A DNA stretch of 56,815 nt from Acidovorax sp. FJL06 (GCF_003852545.1 NZ_QAJR01000058.1:1-56815), one strand, 5' to 3'. Positions 34,936 through 43,997 are shown, counted from the first letter of the stretch. Notes: generated from the letters alone by a model not told the origin. Numbers and translations are program-made.

Positions 34936-36221
34936 GCCAGCAGCCCCACGCGCAGCAGGTCACGCCGCGCTCCTATGTGCCGCAAGACACGCTCTATGTC
35001 TGGACGCTGATCAACCCCGCCCAGCCCGTGCTGACCGGGTCTGTGGGCCTGTCGCAGCTGGTGCCCAACTGCGCCACCTTCCGCTACGCCGCAGACTGGT
35101 GGCAGTTTGCGCTGAGCGAAGACCTGCCCCTGATCGCAGGCCAGATGTTCAGCACAGGCCACAAGGACAGCGCGCCCGGTGCCATCGACGATGCGCGGCC
35201 AGACCGGTGGGGCGAGCGCATCATCCGCCACATCGACCGCCCCGCGCGCCTGTCGATCCTGGAGATGCTGCTGTTCGCCGGTGACGACCGCTTTGGCGCC
35301 TTGGGCGTCTCCACATCGGCAGACCACTACATCCCGCGCCGCATCGGGCCGTATCCGCAACTGCGCGATCTGGAGGCCATGGTGCGGGCGGTGGAAGACG
35401 TGCAGTCGCAAGCCCCGGTCACGCCAGAGATCCAGCGCCTGGTGCAGCCCGGCGTGACGCTGGGCGGGGCCCGGCCCAAGGCGCTGCTACAAACCGACGG
35501 CGGGCCTTGCGTCATCAAGTTCAGCGAGCTGGACGACGCGGTGGACACGCCCCTCATCGAGCACGCCACCATGACGCTGGCGGCCCGGGCGGGCATCCAG
35601 GTGGCCACCACGGGCGTGCTGCCCATTGCATCGCGGCGGGGCCAGGGGCCGCAGCGCCATGCACTGACGATCCAGCGGTTTGACCGGGTGCAGATGGACA
35701 CCCTGAGCCTGCGCGTGCACTGCATCTCGGCCAAAACGGCGCTGGCGGCAGCGGGACTGGCCGAAAGCTACGGCGCACTGGCCACCGTGCTGCTGCGCCA
35801 AGCGCACCCCGACCGGCACAAGGCGCAACGCGAAGAATTGTTTCGGCGCATGGTGTTCAACATCCTCATGGACAACACCGACGACCACGAGCGCAACCAC
35901 TGCCTGCGCCTGGGCTTTGATGGTTACTACGACCTGGCCCCCGCGTTCGACGTGGTGCCCACGCTGCAAAACATGGGCTACCAGGCGATGGTGGTGGGCC
36001 AACACGGCGCACAGTCCACGCTGGACAACGCGCTGACCGAGTTGAGCGAGTTCGGCATCACCCGGGCCCGGGCCATGGAGCTGATTCAGGAAGTCGCCCA
36101 GACGGTGGAGCAATGGCCTCGGCATTTTGCGCAGCACGGCGTTTGCGCCGCAGACATGGAGCAGTTGGCGGCCAGCATCGACCGCGATGCACTCCGGCAA
36201 CAGCGCCAGGCGTTCTGCTAA
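34932..36221 (+). CDS. hipA: HipA-like serine/threonine kinase toxin
   Basis: 429 residues, close to E. coli HipA (440). HipA kinases phosphorylate an aminoacyl-tRNA synthetase (GltX in E. coli) and arrest growth. Visible motifs are the Gly-rich loop PGVTLGGARPKALLQTDG, a nucleotide-contacting Lys in CVIKFSE, the catalytic-loop Asp in FNILMDNTDDHERNH and the metal-binding Asp in YYDLAPAFDVVP. All key residues look intact. Coupled to the antitoxin by an ATGA overlap. It converges with a LysR gene 30 bp away. The target is not predictable from sequence. Confidence 0.92.
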   Translation: MSQQPHAQQVTPRSYVPQDTLYVWTLINPAQPVLTGSVGLSQLVPNCATFRYAADWWQFALSEDLPLIAGQMFSTGHKDSAPGAIDDARPDRWGERIIRHIDRPARLSILEMLLFAGDDRFGALGVSTSADHYIPRRIGPYPQLRDLEAMVRAVEDVQSQAPVTPEIQRLVQPGVTLGGARPKALLQTDGGPCVIKFSELDDAVDTPLIEHATMTLAARAGIQVATTGVLPIASRRGQGPQRHALTIQRFDRVQMDTLSLRVHCISAKTALAAAGLAESYGALATVLLRQAHPDRHKAQREELFRRMVFNILMDNTDDHERNHCLRLGFDGYYDLAPAFDVVPTLQNMGYQAMVVGQHGAQSTLDNALTELSEFGITRARAMELIQEVAQTVEQWPRHFAQHGVCAADMEQLAASIDRDALRQQRQAFC

Positions 36222-36251
36222 GCCCGCCGCTGCCGCCAGCTTCAACGCATT

Positions 36252-37145
36252 TCAGCGCCCTTCCACCCCCAAACTCTCCACCACGCACTCCACAAACCGC
36301 GCCAGCTTGGGCAGCTGCCGCCGGTCGGGTGCGTAGACCAGGTGCATGGGCCGCTGCGCGGGCAGGCAGTGCTGCATCACGGGCACCAGGGCGCCACTGG
36401 CCAGGTCGCCGGCCAACAGCACCTCGGGCTGCATGACCAGGCCCAGGCTGCGCAGCGCGGCCTGGCGCAGGCCGTCGCCCTGGTTGCACACAAAGCGCGC
36501 ATTGCCGGGCCACAAAAATTCCTCATCCCCGTCGCGCAGCGTCCATTCCACACGGCGCTGCCACACCGAGTGGCTCAGGCACTGGTGGCGGTCCAGGTCG
36601 GCCGCGCCCTGGGGCGTGCCTTGGCGCGCCAGGTAGGCCGGCGTGGCGGCGATCACCATGCGGTAAGGCCGCAGCGGGCGCGCCACCAGGCCCTCGTCCA
36701 CCACCTGGCCAATGCGCACGGCCGCGTCGAAGCCCTCGCCCGCCAGGTCCACCACGCTGTCGGTGAGCTGCAGGTCCACACGCACCTGCTCATGGCGCTG
36801 CAGGAAGTCGGCCACCAGCGGGGCGATGACGTGGCTGCCCAGGGTGAAGGGCGCGCTCACCCGCAGCAGGCCCTGCGGCACGGCGCGGCTGCGCTCCACG
36901 GCGGACTCGGCCCAGCGCACCTGCTCCAGCACGCGCTTGCTGTCTTCGTAGAACGCCGCACCCACCCCGGTCAGGCTGCTGCGGCGCGTGCTGCGCTGGA
37001 ACAGGCGCGCGCCCAGGTGCGCCTCCAGCTGCTGGATGTGTTTGCCCACCATCACCGCCGAGATCTGCAACTGGCGTGCGGCGGCGGCAAAGCTGCCGGC
37101 CTCGACCACGGCCACCATGACCTCCATGTTGCGCAGCTTGTCCAT
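36252..37145 (-). CDS. LysR-family transcriptional regulator
   Basis: 297 residues from the Met at 37145 (MDKLRNMEV); an upstream start at 37169 is possible. The N-terminal HTH is GSFAAAARQLQISAVMVGKHIQQLEAHLG followed by LFQRSTRRSSLTGVG. The effector domain has FDAAVRIGQVVDEGLVARPL, typical of the CrgA-like group. It is divergent from the SDR gene at 37277, and two inverted repeats lie between them, so it most likely regulates that gene. Confidence 0.93.
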   Translation of the reverse strand: MDKLRNMEVMVAVVEAGSFAAAARQLQISAVMVGKHIQQLEAHLGARLFQRSTRRSSLTGVGAAFYEDSKRVLEQVRWAESAVERSRAVPQGLLRVSAPFTLGSHVIAPLVADFLQRHEQVRVDLQLTDSVVDLAGEGFDAAVRIGQVVDEGLVARPLRPYRMVIAATPAYLARQGTPQGAADLDRHQCLSHSVWQRRVEWTLRDGDEEFLWPGNARFVCNQGDGLRQAALRSLGLVMQPEVLLAGDLASGALVPVMQHCLPAQRPMHLVYAPDRRQLPKLARFVECVVESLGVEGR

Positions 37146-37161
37146 GGCACCCCCAATATTC

Positions 37162-37218
37162 CTAATCAATAGTTAATGCAAGCATAACTTGCAGGTGCTT
37201 TATGCATCGATTGATTAG
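37162..37218. promoter_or_regulatory. LysR-type operator region between LysR and SDR genes
   Basis: TGCAAG-CATAA-CTTGCA (37177-37193) is a dyad containing the T-N11-A pattern of LysR boxes. It is enclosed by an outer inverted repeat CTAATCAAT (37162-37170) and ATTGATTAG (37210-37218). Confidence 0.65.
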
Positions 37219-37276
37219 CAAAAGAATCGGGTTGTCAGCTCCTCATCAACCCCTTTTGACACCCAAGGAAAACACC

Positions 37277-37882
37277 ATGTCCAAAGTTCTTCTCATCGGC
37301 GCCAGCGGCACCATCGGCCAGGCCGTGCACGCCAACCTGGGCGCACGCCACGACGTGATCACCGTGGGCCGCAGCAGCGGCACGCACCAGGCCGACCTCG
37401 CCCGGCCCGCCTCGCTGGCCGCGTTGTTTGCGGCCGTGGGCAAGGTCGATGCCATCGTGAGCACGGCGGGCAACGTGCACTTCGGCCCGCTGGCCGAAAT
37501 GACCGCAGAGCAGTTCCACATCGGCCTGCAGGACAAGCTGCTGGGCCAGGTGCAGCTGGCGCTGCTGGGCCAGCGCTACCTGAACGACGGCGGCTCCATC
37601 ACGCTGATCAGCGGCATCCTGAGCACCGAGCCCATCCGCAACGGCGCCAGCGCCACGGCCGTGAATGCCGCCATCGAGGGCTTTGTGACCGCTGCCGCCA
37701 TCGAGCTGCCACGCGGCCTGCGCATCAATGCCGTCAGCCCCACGGTGCTGACCGAATCGATGGGCACCTACGCCCCTTTCTTCCCGGGCTTTGAGCCCGT
37801 GCCCGCCGCGCGTGCGGCCCTGGCCTACCAGCGCAGCGTGGAAGGCGCGCAGACGGGGCGGGTGTACCGCGTCAACGCCTGA
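37277..37882 (+). CDS. Short-chain dehydrogenase-like protein lacking YxxxK
   Basis: 201 residues from the Met at 37277. The Rossmann nucleotide motif is LLIGASGTIGQAV, and ISTAGN-like VSTAGNVHFGPL matches the NNAG position. Where classical SDRs have Tyr-x3-Lys, this one reads NGASATAVNAAIEG, so the catalytic Tyr and Lys are absent, although a Ser is kept in TLISG. Such short divergent SDRs occur widely; activity is uncertain. It is divergent from a LysR regulator. Confidence 0.85.
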   Translation: MSKVLLIGASGTIGQAVHANLGARHDVITVGRSSGTHQADLARPASLAALFAAVGKVDAIVSTAGNVHFGPLAEMTAEQFHIGLQDKLLGQVQLALLGQRYLNDGGSITLISGILSTEPIRNGASATAVNAAIEGFVTAAAIELPRGLRINAVSPTVLTESMGTYAPFFPGFEPVPAARAALAYQRSVEGAQTGRVYRVNA

Positions 37883-37885
37883 TGG

Positions 37886-37942
37886 ATTGCTTCCATTTTC
37901 ATAGCTGCAAAGGGACGCCTGAATTGCGGTAGCGGCATTTTT
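37886..37942. repeat. Dispersed hairpin repeat, copy G (degenerate)
   Basis: ATTGCTTCCATTTTCATAGC, then TGCAAAGGGACGCC, spacer, and GTAGCGGCATTTTT. It occupies the gap between the convergent SDR and MocR genes and may also act as their terminator. Confidence 0.55.
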
Positions 37943-37954
37943 ACCCAGCGTTGC

Positions 37955-39451
37955 CTACCGCATGCCTGCCGCCAGCTGCCCCAGTTGGCGCACCGCCTGC
38001 TCCAGCTCGCGCGTCCAGGGGCGCGCGATGTTCAGGCGCAGGTAGCTGGCGTACTTGGCGGTGGTGGAGAACAGCGCCCCGGGAGTGAAGGCGATGCCCT
38101 GCGCCACCGCCAGCCGCAGCAGCGCGAGTGTGTCCACGGGCTCGGGCAGCTCCAGCCACAGCCACCACCCACCCGCCGGGCTGTGCACCCGCGTGCCGGC
38201 CGGAAAGTGCTTGCGCACGGCCTCGGCCGCGCGGGGCGTGGTCTGGGCCAGCCGTTCGCGCAGGCGCCGCAGGTGCGGCTGCAAACCGCCACTGCACAGA
38301 AACTCGGCCATCACCGCCTGCTCCAGCCATGGGGCCGCGAGCGAGGTGCTGAGCTTGAGCGACTCCATGCGCGCATGCCAGCGCCCGCCCGACGCCCAGC
38401 CCAAGCGGAACGCGGGCGCCAGGCTTTTGCTGCTGCTGCCGCAATAGATCACGCGGCCATGGCGGTCCCAGGCCTTCACGGGCTGGGGCCGGTGTGGCGT
38501 GTGCGAGAGGTCGCCGAACACGTCATCCTCGATCAGCGCCAGGTCGTGCTGCTCCACCAGGCGCAGCAGGCGGCGCTTGTTGCGGTCGGGCATCACATGG
38601 CCCAGCGGGTTCTGGAAGTTGGGCATGGCGACCACCGCGCGCACACCGCTCTGGTGCTCCAGCGCATATTCCAGCGCTTCCAGGCTCATGCCCTCGCCCG
38701 GTGTGCAGGGCAGCTCGATGGCGCGCAGGCCCAGGTTGCCCAGCATCTGCAGCAGGCCGAAATACACGGGCGACTCCACCACCACGGCATCGCCCGGCCG
38801 GGTGACGGCGCGCAACGCCACATTCAGGGCCTCGGTGCTTCCGTTGGTCACCAGCAGTTCTTCGGGCTGCAAGTCCAGGCCATAGGTCGCCATCCAGCCT
38901 GCCAGCTCGGCGCGCAGCGCGGGCAGGCCGCTGCCGGTGGGGTAGGTGCCCAGCATCTCGGGCTGGCTGCGCAGCAGGCGCTGGGCGATGCGGGCCAGGG
39001 CCTCGGTGGGGTACCACGCGGGTGCCGCGTTGGCCAGGTGCAGGCCCCACTGCAAGGGCTGCTGCGTGGTCAGCAAATACAGCTGCGTCATGCGGTGCTC
39101 CAGCGACACCAGCCGGTCGAACTCGACGGGCGGCGGCACAGGCCGCGCGCGGGCCTGCAGACCTTGCGCGCCCGAGGTGCCAGCGCCATCCTTCGCGCCT
39201 GGCGCAGCGCGGACCGGGGCGGGCTCTGCGACATACATGCCGGACTTGTGCCGCGCCTGCACCACGCCCAGTGCCTCCAGGTGGCGGTAGCAGCGCACCA
39301 CGGTGGCCACGCTCACACCCTGTGCGGCGGCCAGGGCACGCACCGAGGGCAGGCGCTCGCCCGGCGCATAGCGGCGCTGGGCCATGTCGCGGCGCAGCTG
39401 CTGTGCAAGCTGCAGGTAACTGTGCTGCAGTACAGATGAAGATGGGGCCAT
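37955..39451 (-). CDS. MocR-type regulator (GntR HTH fused to aminotransferase domain)
   Basis: 498 residues. The N-terminal winged HTH (about 5-75: YLQLAQQLRRDMAQRRYAP, LPSVRALAAAQGVSVATVVR) is joined by a linker to a fold-type I aminotransferase domain. The PLP-binding Lys lies in YCGSSSKSLAPAFRLGW, with NGSTEALN and NPLGHVMP also recognisable. MocR proteins sense PLP or amino-acid-related ligands and usually control a neighbouring divergent gene, here the BenE-like transporter. The start is set at 39451; the frame continues upstream only as a shadow of the transporter gene. An inverted repeat straddles this start codon. Confidence 0.93.
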   Translation of the reverse strand: MAPSSSVLQHSYLQLAQQLRRDMAQRRYAPGERLPSVRALAAAQGVSVATVVRCYRHLEALGVVQARHKSGMYVAEPAPVRAAPGAKDGAGTSGAQGLQARARPVPPPVEFDRLVSLEHRMTQLYLLTTQQPLQWGLHLANAAPAWYPTEALARIAQRLLRSQPEMLGTYPTGSGLPALRAELAGWMATYGLDLQPEELLVTNGSTEALNVALRAVTRPGDAVVVESPVYFGLLQMLGNLGLRAIELPCTPGEGMSLEALEYALEHQSGVRAVVAMPNFQNPLGHVMPDRNKRRLLRLVEQHDLALIEDDVFGDLSHTPHRPQPVKAWDRHGRVIYCGSSSKSLAPAFRLGWASGGRWHARMESLKLSTSLAAPWLEQAVMAEFLCSGGLQPHLRRLRERLAQTTPRAAEAVRKHFPAGTRVHSPAGGWWLWLELPEPVDTLALLRLAVAQGIAFTPGALFSTTAKYASYLRLNIARPWTRELEQAVRQLGQLAAGMR

Positions 39452-39457
39452 CTGTAC
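39430..39457. promoter_or_regulatory. Inverted repeat straddling the MocR start codon
   Basis: GTACAGATG (39430-39438), ten bases, CATCTGTAC (39449-39457): a perfect 9-bp dyad lying over the mocR-like ATG (39449-39451) and 61 bp before the transporter start. It fits an autoregulatory operator. Confidence 0.7.
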
Positions 39458-39517
39458 AGCATAAACCCAGGGCGGACTGTGCCCGCCCGGAACCCGGTCG
39501 GCGGGCACCATGGCAGC

Positions 39518-40852
39518 ATGACGATGCACTCCCACCCCCGCCCCCATCCTGTGCCAGTGCCTGCCCCGGCCCACTCCGCCGCCGGCCCAGCGCCCGACAC
39601 CTCCGCCGCTGCACCACGGCAGCCCCGCACCCACGGGATGGCCACGGCCCATGACCTGTTCCCCGCCGTGGTGGCGGGGCTGGTGGCCGTGCTGATCTCG
39701 TACGCCGGCCCCCTGCTGCTGGTGCTGCAGGCCGCGCAGGCCGGGCATCTGTCGGCGGCGCAGCTCACCTCGTGGGTGTGGGCCATTTCCATCGGCGCTG
39801 GCGTGTGTGGCGTATGGATGAGCTGGCGCCAGCGCGTGCCCGTGGTCTGCGCCTGGAACACCCCCGGCGCAGCGCTGCTGGCCAGCGCGCTGGTGGCACT
39901 GCCCTACAGCCAGGTGATTGGCGCCTATTTGGTGGCTGCGGCGGCATTGCTGTTGATCGGGTGGACCGGTGTCTTCGACCGCCTGATGGCGCGCATCCCG
40001 CGCAGCCTGTGCGCCGCCATGCTGGCGGGCATCCTGCTCCGTTTTGGCGTGGACGCCTTTGGTGCCGCCCGCAGCACGGTGGAGGGCGCGCCCTGGCTGG
40101 TGGGCGCCATGTTTGCGGGCTACCTGCTCTTCAAGCAGCGCTCGGCGCGCTATGCCATTGCCCTCACCTTGCTGCTGGGGGTGGCCCTGTGGCAATGGCT
40201 GGGCTGGGGGCAGGTGGCAACACCACCCGCCGCCAGCGCGCTGGGCGCATCGCCCTCGGCCTGGGGGCTGGCGTTGCCGGTGTGGACCACGCCCGAATTG
40301 TCGTGGCCCGCTCTGCTGAGCACCGCCGTGCCCCTGGCGCTGCTGTGCCTCACCGGCCAGCAGGTGCCCGGCGTGGCCGTGCTGCGCGCCTCAGGCTACA
40401 CCGCCCACAACAACCAGCTCATCGCGGGCACGGGGCTGGCCAGCCTGCTGCTGGCGCCGTTCGGTGCGCATGGCATCAACCTCGCGGCCATCACGGCCGC
40501 CATCTGCACTGGCGAAGAGGCCCACCCGCTGCCCGAAAAGCGCTGGGTGGCCGGCGTGGCCTGCGGCCTGTTCTATCTGCTGCTGGGCAGCTTCGCGGGC
40601 GCCATCACCTTCGCCTTTGCACAGCTGCCCGCCGCGCTGGTGAGCACCGTGGCCGGACTGGCGCTGCTGGGCGCGATCCAGAACGGGCTGATCGGCGCCC
40701 TGGCGGAGCCCAGCGAGCGCGAAGCCGCGCTCGTCACCTTTGTGGTCACTGCCTCCAACGTGAGCCTGCTGGGCCTGGGCTCGGCCTGCTGGGGGCTGGC
40801 GCTGGGGCTGCTGAGCTGGTGGATGCTCAAGCCCCGCGCCGCCATCCGCTGA
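39518..40852 (+). CDS. BenE-family benzoate/H+ symporter-like transporter
   Basis: 444 residues if started at 39518; a start at the Met just before ATAHDLFPAVVAG is also plausible because the first 45 residues are Pro/His-rich. About twelve membrane helices follow, with the BenE signatures CAWNTPGAALLASAL and GQQVPGVAVLRASGYTAHNN, and FGAHGINLAAITAAICTG. BenE proteins take up benzoate with protons. Its divergent MocR neighbour suggests control by an amino-acid or PLP-related signal, so the true substrate may differ. Confidence 0.9.
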   Translation: MTMHSHPRPHPVPVPAPAHSAAGPAPDTSAAAPRQPRTHGMATAHDLFPAVVAGLVAVLISYAGPLLLVLQAAQAGHLSAAQLTSWVWAISIGAGVCGVWMSWRQRVPVVCAWNTPGAALLASALVALPYSQVIGAYLVAAAALLLIGWTGVFDRLMARIPRSLCAAMLAGILLRFGVDAFGAARSTVEGAPWLVGAMFAGYLLFKQRSARYAIALTLLLGVALWQWLGWGQVATPPAASALGASPSAWGLALPVWTTPELSWPALLSTAVPLALLCLTGQQVPGVAVLRASGYTAHNNQLIAGTGLASLLLAPFGAHGINLAAITAAICTGEEAHPLPEKRWVAGVACGLFYLLLGSFAGAITFAFAQLPAALVSTVAGLALLGAIQNGLIGALAEPSEREAALVTFVVTASNVSLLGLGSACWGLALGLLSWWMLKPRAAIR

Positions 40853-40862
40853 ACCGCAGGCC

Positions 40863-41867
40863 TCAGTCCAGGCTGGCGCCCGATTCCTTGACGACCTTGC
40901 CCCACTTGATGGATTCGGCCTGGATGAAGGCGGCAAACTGCTCGGGCGTTTCGCTGGTCGTCTCGGCGCCCTGCTCGTTGATCTTCTTCTTCACCTCGGC
41001 CTGGTTCAGCACCTTGACCAACGCGGTGTTGAGTCGGGCCAGCACCGGCGCTGGCGTGCCGGTAGGCGCGAACATGCCGAACCACGAGGTGGCCTCGTAG
41101 CCCGGCACACCGGCTTCGGCGATGGTGGGCACGTTGGGCAGCTCGGGCGAGCGCTTGGCCGTGGTCACGGCAATGGGCACCAGCTTGCCGCTGCGCACAT
41201 GCTGGATGGCCGAGGGCATGTTGTCGAACATGATGCCGATCTGGTTGCCCAGCAGGTCGGTGACGGCGGGTGCACTGCCCTTGTAGGGCACATGCACCAT
41301 GTCCACCTTGGCCAGGCTCTTGAACAGCTCGCCCGACAAGTGGATGGAGCTGCCGTTGCCCGACGAGCCGAAGTTGACCTTGCCGGGGTTGGCCTTGGCG
41401 TAGGCGATCAGCTCCTTCACGCTCTTGTAGGGCTGGGCGGGGTTGGCCACCAGCAGGTTGGGCACGTTGGCCACGCGCGTGAGCGGCGCGAAGTCCTTGA
41501 TCGGATCGAAGGGCATCTTTTTGTACAACGCAGCGTTGATGGCGTGCGTGCCCACCGTGCCCATGAAGAGCGTGTAGCCGTCGGCCGGAGCCTTGGCCGC
41601 CATGATGCCGCCAATGTTGCCGCCGGCACCTGCGCGGTTGTCCACGATGACGGACTGGCCGAGTTCCGCGGTCAGCGCCTGGCCGATGATGCGCGCGAGG
41701 ATGTCGGTGGTGCCGCCGGCGGCGAAGGGCACGACGATGGTGACGGGCTTGCTGGGATAGGCCTGGGCCAGCGCAGCGCTGCTGCCCAGTAGGCCTGCAC
41801 CGGCGATGGCTGCGCAGGCAGCGGCCGATAGCGCGAAGCGGCGGGTGGTGTGGATGGAACGGGTCAT
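40863..41867 (-). CDS. Bug/TctC-family periplasmic binding protein of the pca operon
   Basis: 334 residues with a signal peptide ending SSAALAQAYP. Bug signatures are VTIVVPFAAGGTTDILAR, IVDNRAGAGGNIGGIMAAKA and VHVPYKGSAPAVTDLLGNQ. AAGGAGA precedes the ATG. It lies last in the pcaI-pcaJ-pcaF-SDR-Bug series, 147 bp after the SDR, so it probably binds an aromatic or dicarboxylic acid that feeds the beta-ketoadipate pathway. No TctAB membrane genes are nearby. Confidence 0.92.
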   Translation of the reverse strand: MTRSIHTTRRFALSAAACAAIAGAGLLGSSAALAQAYPSKPVTIVVPFAAGGTTDILARIIGQALTAELGQSVIVDNRAGAGGNIGGIMAAKAPADGYTLFMGTVGTHAINAALYKKMPFDPIKDFAPLTRVANVPNLLVANPAQPYKSVKELIAYAKANPGKVNFGSSGNGSSIHLSGELFKSLAKVDMVHVPYKGSAPAVTDLLGNQIGIMFDNMPSAIQHVRSGKLVPIAVTTAKRSPELPNVPTIAEAGVPGYEATSWFGMFAPTGTPAPVLARLNTALVKVLNQAEVKKKINEQGAETTSETPEQFAAFIQAESIKWGKVVKESGASLD

Positions 41868-42014
41868 GGTTTGTCTCCTTCAAGAAGGTGGATGAAATGG
41901 GTCTCACGAGCGCGGCATCCGGCCGCGCCGTGGCCTCAACCGGGCGCCAAGGCCTCCGGGCGAGAACAGGGGTTGCGCCCTTTTCAGGACTGCAGGGAAG
42001 ATCCGTTCAGATGG

Positions 42015-42758
42015 CTAGACAGGCGCCACGCCCAGCGTGGTGCCGCCGCACACGTACAACACCTGCCCGGTCACAAAACCGTTGTCGGGCGAGAGGAAAA
42101 ACAGCGCCGCGCGCGCCACGTCGTCAGGCGTGCCCATGCGGCCCACGGCAATGCTGTTCAGGATGCGCTGCGTTTGCGGCGCACCGTCGGGGTTGCTTTG
42201 ACGGAAAAGCTCGGTGGCGATCGGCCCGGGGCCGATGGCGTTGACGGTGATGCCGTCCCGCCCCAGCTCCATGGCCAGCGTGCGCGTCATGCCGATCATT
42301 CCAGCCTTGGTGGCTGAGTAGACGATGCGCTCGCCCTTGCCCAGTGCGGCGCGCGAGGACATGTTGACGATGCGGCCCTGGCCGCTGGCGCGCAGCGTGG
42401 GCAAAAACGCCTGCACCAACAGCATGGGCGCGCGCAGGTGCAGGCCCACCACGTCATCCAGCTGCGCAGTGGTGGCGGTGTCGATGGTGCCGGGGCGTGT
42501 GGCGCCGGCGTTGTTCACCAGCGCGGTCACGTTGTGCTTTTCAGCGATCTCGGCCGCGCGTTCGCGGGTCGATGCCTCGTCGGTCAGATCGCCCTGGTAG
42601 GACGTGAGCAGCGGGTGGCTCCAGGTGGGCAGCACGTAGTCCAGGTTGACCACGGCGTGGCCCTGGGCCAGCACGGCTTCGACAATCGCGCGGCCAATGC
42701 CGTTGCTGGCGCCCGTAATGACAGTGACCGGGGTGGAGTTGCGCTCGATCACGGTCAC
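42015..42758 (-). CDS. Short-chain dehydrogenase/reductase in the pca operon
   Basis: 247 residues from a GTG at 42758 that overlaps the thiolase stop codon by four bases. It has the classical SDR features: TGASNGIGRAI near the N-terminus, NNAGATRPG, catalytic Ser in VNMSSRAA and Tyr-x3-Lys in YSATKAGMIG. The placement inside the pca operon suggests oxidation or reduction of an intermediate that feeds 3-oxoadipate, but the substrate is unknown. It is not a standard pca gene. Confidence 0.9.
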   Translation of the reverse strand: MTVIERNSTPVTVITGASNGIGRAIVEAVLAQGHAVVNLDYVLPTWSHPLLTSYQGDLTDEASTRERAAEIAEKHNVTALVNNAGATRPGTIDTATTAQLDDVVGLHLRAPMLLVQAFLPTLRASGQGRIVNMSSRAALGKGERIVYSATKAGMIGMTRTLAMELGRDGITVNAIGPGPIATELFRQSNPDGAPQTQRILNSIAVGRMGTPDDVARAALFFLSPDNGFVTGQVLYVCGGTTLGVAPV

Positions 42759-43966
42759 ACGCGCTCCAGGATGATGGCAATGCCCTGCCCCACGCCAATG
42801 CACATGGTGCACAGCGCGTACTGGCCAGCGTGTTCGTGCAGGCGGTTGACGGCGGTGGTGACCAGGCGCGCGCCGCTGGCGCCCAGCGGGTGGCCCAGCG
42901 CGATGGCGCCACCCCAGGCGTTCACGCGGGCGTCGTCGTCCTTGATGCCCAGCGCACGCAGCACGGCCAGGCCTTGCGCGGCAAAGGCTTCGTTCAGTTC
43001 GATCACGTCCATGTGGTCGATGGTCAGGCCCGTCTGCGCCAGCACCTTCAGGGTGGCAGGCGTGGGGCCAAAGCCCATGATGCGCGGCGCCACACCGGCT
43101 ACGGCCATGCCCACCACACGGGCGCGGGGCTTGAGGCCATATTTGGCGGCGTTGGCTTCATCGGCCAGCAGCAGCGCGCAGGCGCCGTCATTCACGCCGC
43201 TGGCGTTGCCTGCCGTCACCGTGCCATCGGGCCGCACCACACCCTTGAGCTTGGCCAGCGCTTCGATGCTGGTCTCGCGCGGGTGCTCGTCCTGGCTGAC
43301 GACGATGGCGTCGCCCTTCTTCTGCGGGATGTGCACCGGCACGATCTCGCGCGCCAGGTGGCCGGCCTTGATGGCGGCCACGGCGTTGAGCTGGCTGCGC
43401 AGCGCCATCTGGTCCTGGGCTTCTCGCTCGATCTTGAAGTCCGTCGCCACGTTCTCGGCGGTTTCGGGCATGGAGTCCACACCGTACTTTTCCTTCATCA
43501 GCTTGTTGATGAAGCGCCAGCCGATGGTCGTGTCGTACACCGCGTTGTTGCGGCTGAAGGCCGACTCTGCCTTGGGCATGACGAAGGGCGCGCGGCTCAT
43601 GCTCTCCACACCACCGGCAATCATCAGCCCCGCCTCGCCGGACTTGATGGCGCGCGCAGCCGTGCCCACGGCGTCGAGCCCCGAGCCGCACAGGCGGTTG
43701 ATGGTGGCGCCGGGCACGTCGATGGGCAGGCCCGCCAGCAGGCTGCTCATGTGGGCCACGTTGCGGTTGTCTTCGCCGGCCTGGTTGGCGCAGCCGTAGA
43801 GCACGTCGGTCACCGCGGCCCAGTCCACGCCGGGGTTGCGCTCCATCAGCGCCTTGATGGGAATGGCGCCCAGGTCGTCGGTGCGCACGCTGGAGAGGGC
43901 GCCGCCGTAGCGGCCGAAGGGGGTGCGGATGGCGTCGCAGATGAAGGCTTGGCGTTGTGGGCTCAT
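42755..43966 (-). CDS. pcaF: 3-Oxoadipyl-CoA thiolase
   Basis: 403 residues. Thiolase cleaving 3-oxoadipyl-CoA to succinyl-CoA and acetyl-CoA, the last step of the beta-ketoadipate pathway. The acyl-accepting Cys is in NRLCGSGLDAV, with NEAFAAQGLAVL, GGAIALGHPLGASGAR and the second Cys in CTMCIGVGQG. The N-terminus AFICDAIRTPFGRYGGALSS is typical of PcaF rather than generic acetyl-CoA acetyltransferases. It sits 31 bp downstream of pcaJ and overlaps the SDR start. Confidence 0.93.
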   Translation of the reverse strand: MSPQRQAFICDAIRTPFGRYGGALSSVRTDDLGAIPIKALMERNPGVDWAAVTDVLYGCANQAGEDNRNVAHMSSLLAGLPIDVPGATINRLCGSGLDAVGTAARAIKSGEAGLMIAGGVESMSRAPFVMPKAESAFSRNNAVYDTTIGWRFINKLMKEKYGVDSMPETAENVATDFKIEREAQDQMALRSQLNAVAAIKAGHLAREIVPVHIPQKKGDAIVVSQDEHPRETSIEALAKLKGVVRPDGTVTAGNASGVNDGACALLLADEANAAKYGLKPRARVVGMAVAGVAPRIMGFGPTPATLKVLAQTGLTIDHMDVIELNEAFAAQGLAVLRALGIKDDDARVNAWGGAIALGHPLGASGARLVTTAVNRLHEHAGQYALCTMCIGVGQGIAIILERV

Positions 43967-43997
43967 GGTTTTGTCTCCTCGTTTCTTGGGGGTGGAT

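Noticed and set aside
39452-40195. Upstream extension of the MocR reading frame to 40195
   Set aside because: The extra residues are a shadow of the transporter gene; the GntR domain starts properly at 39451.
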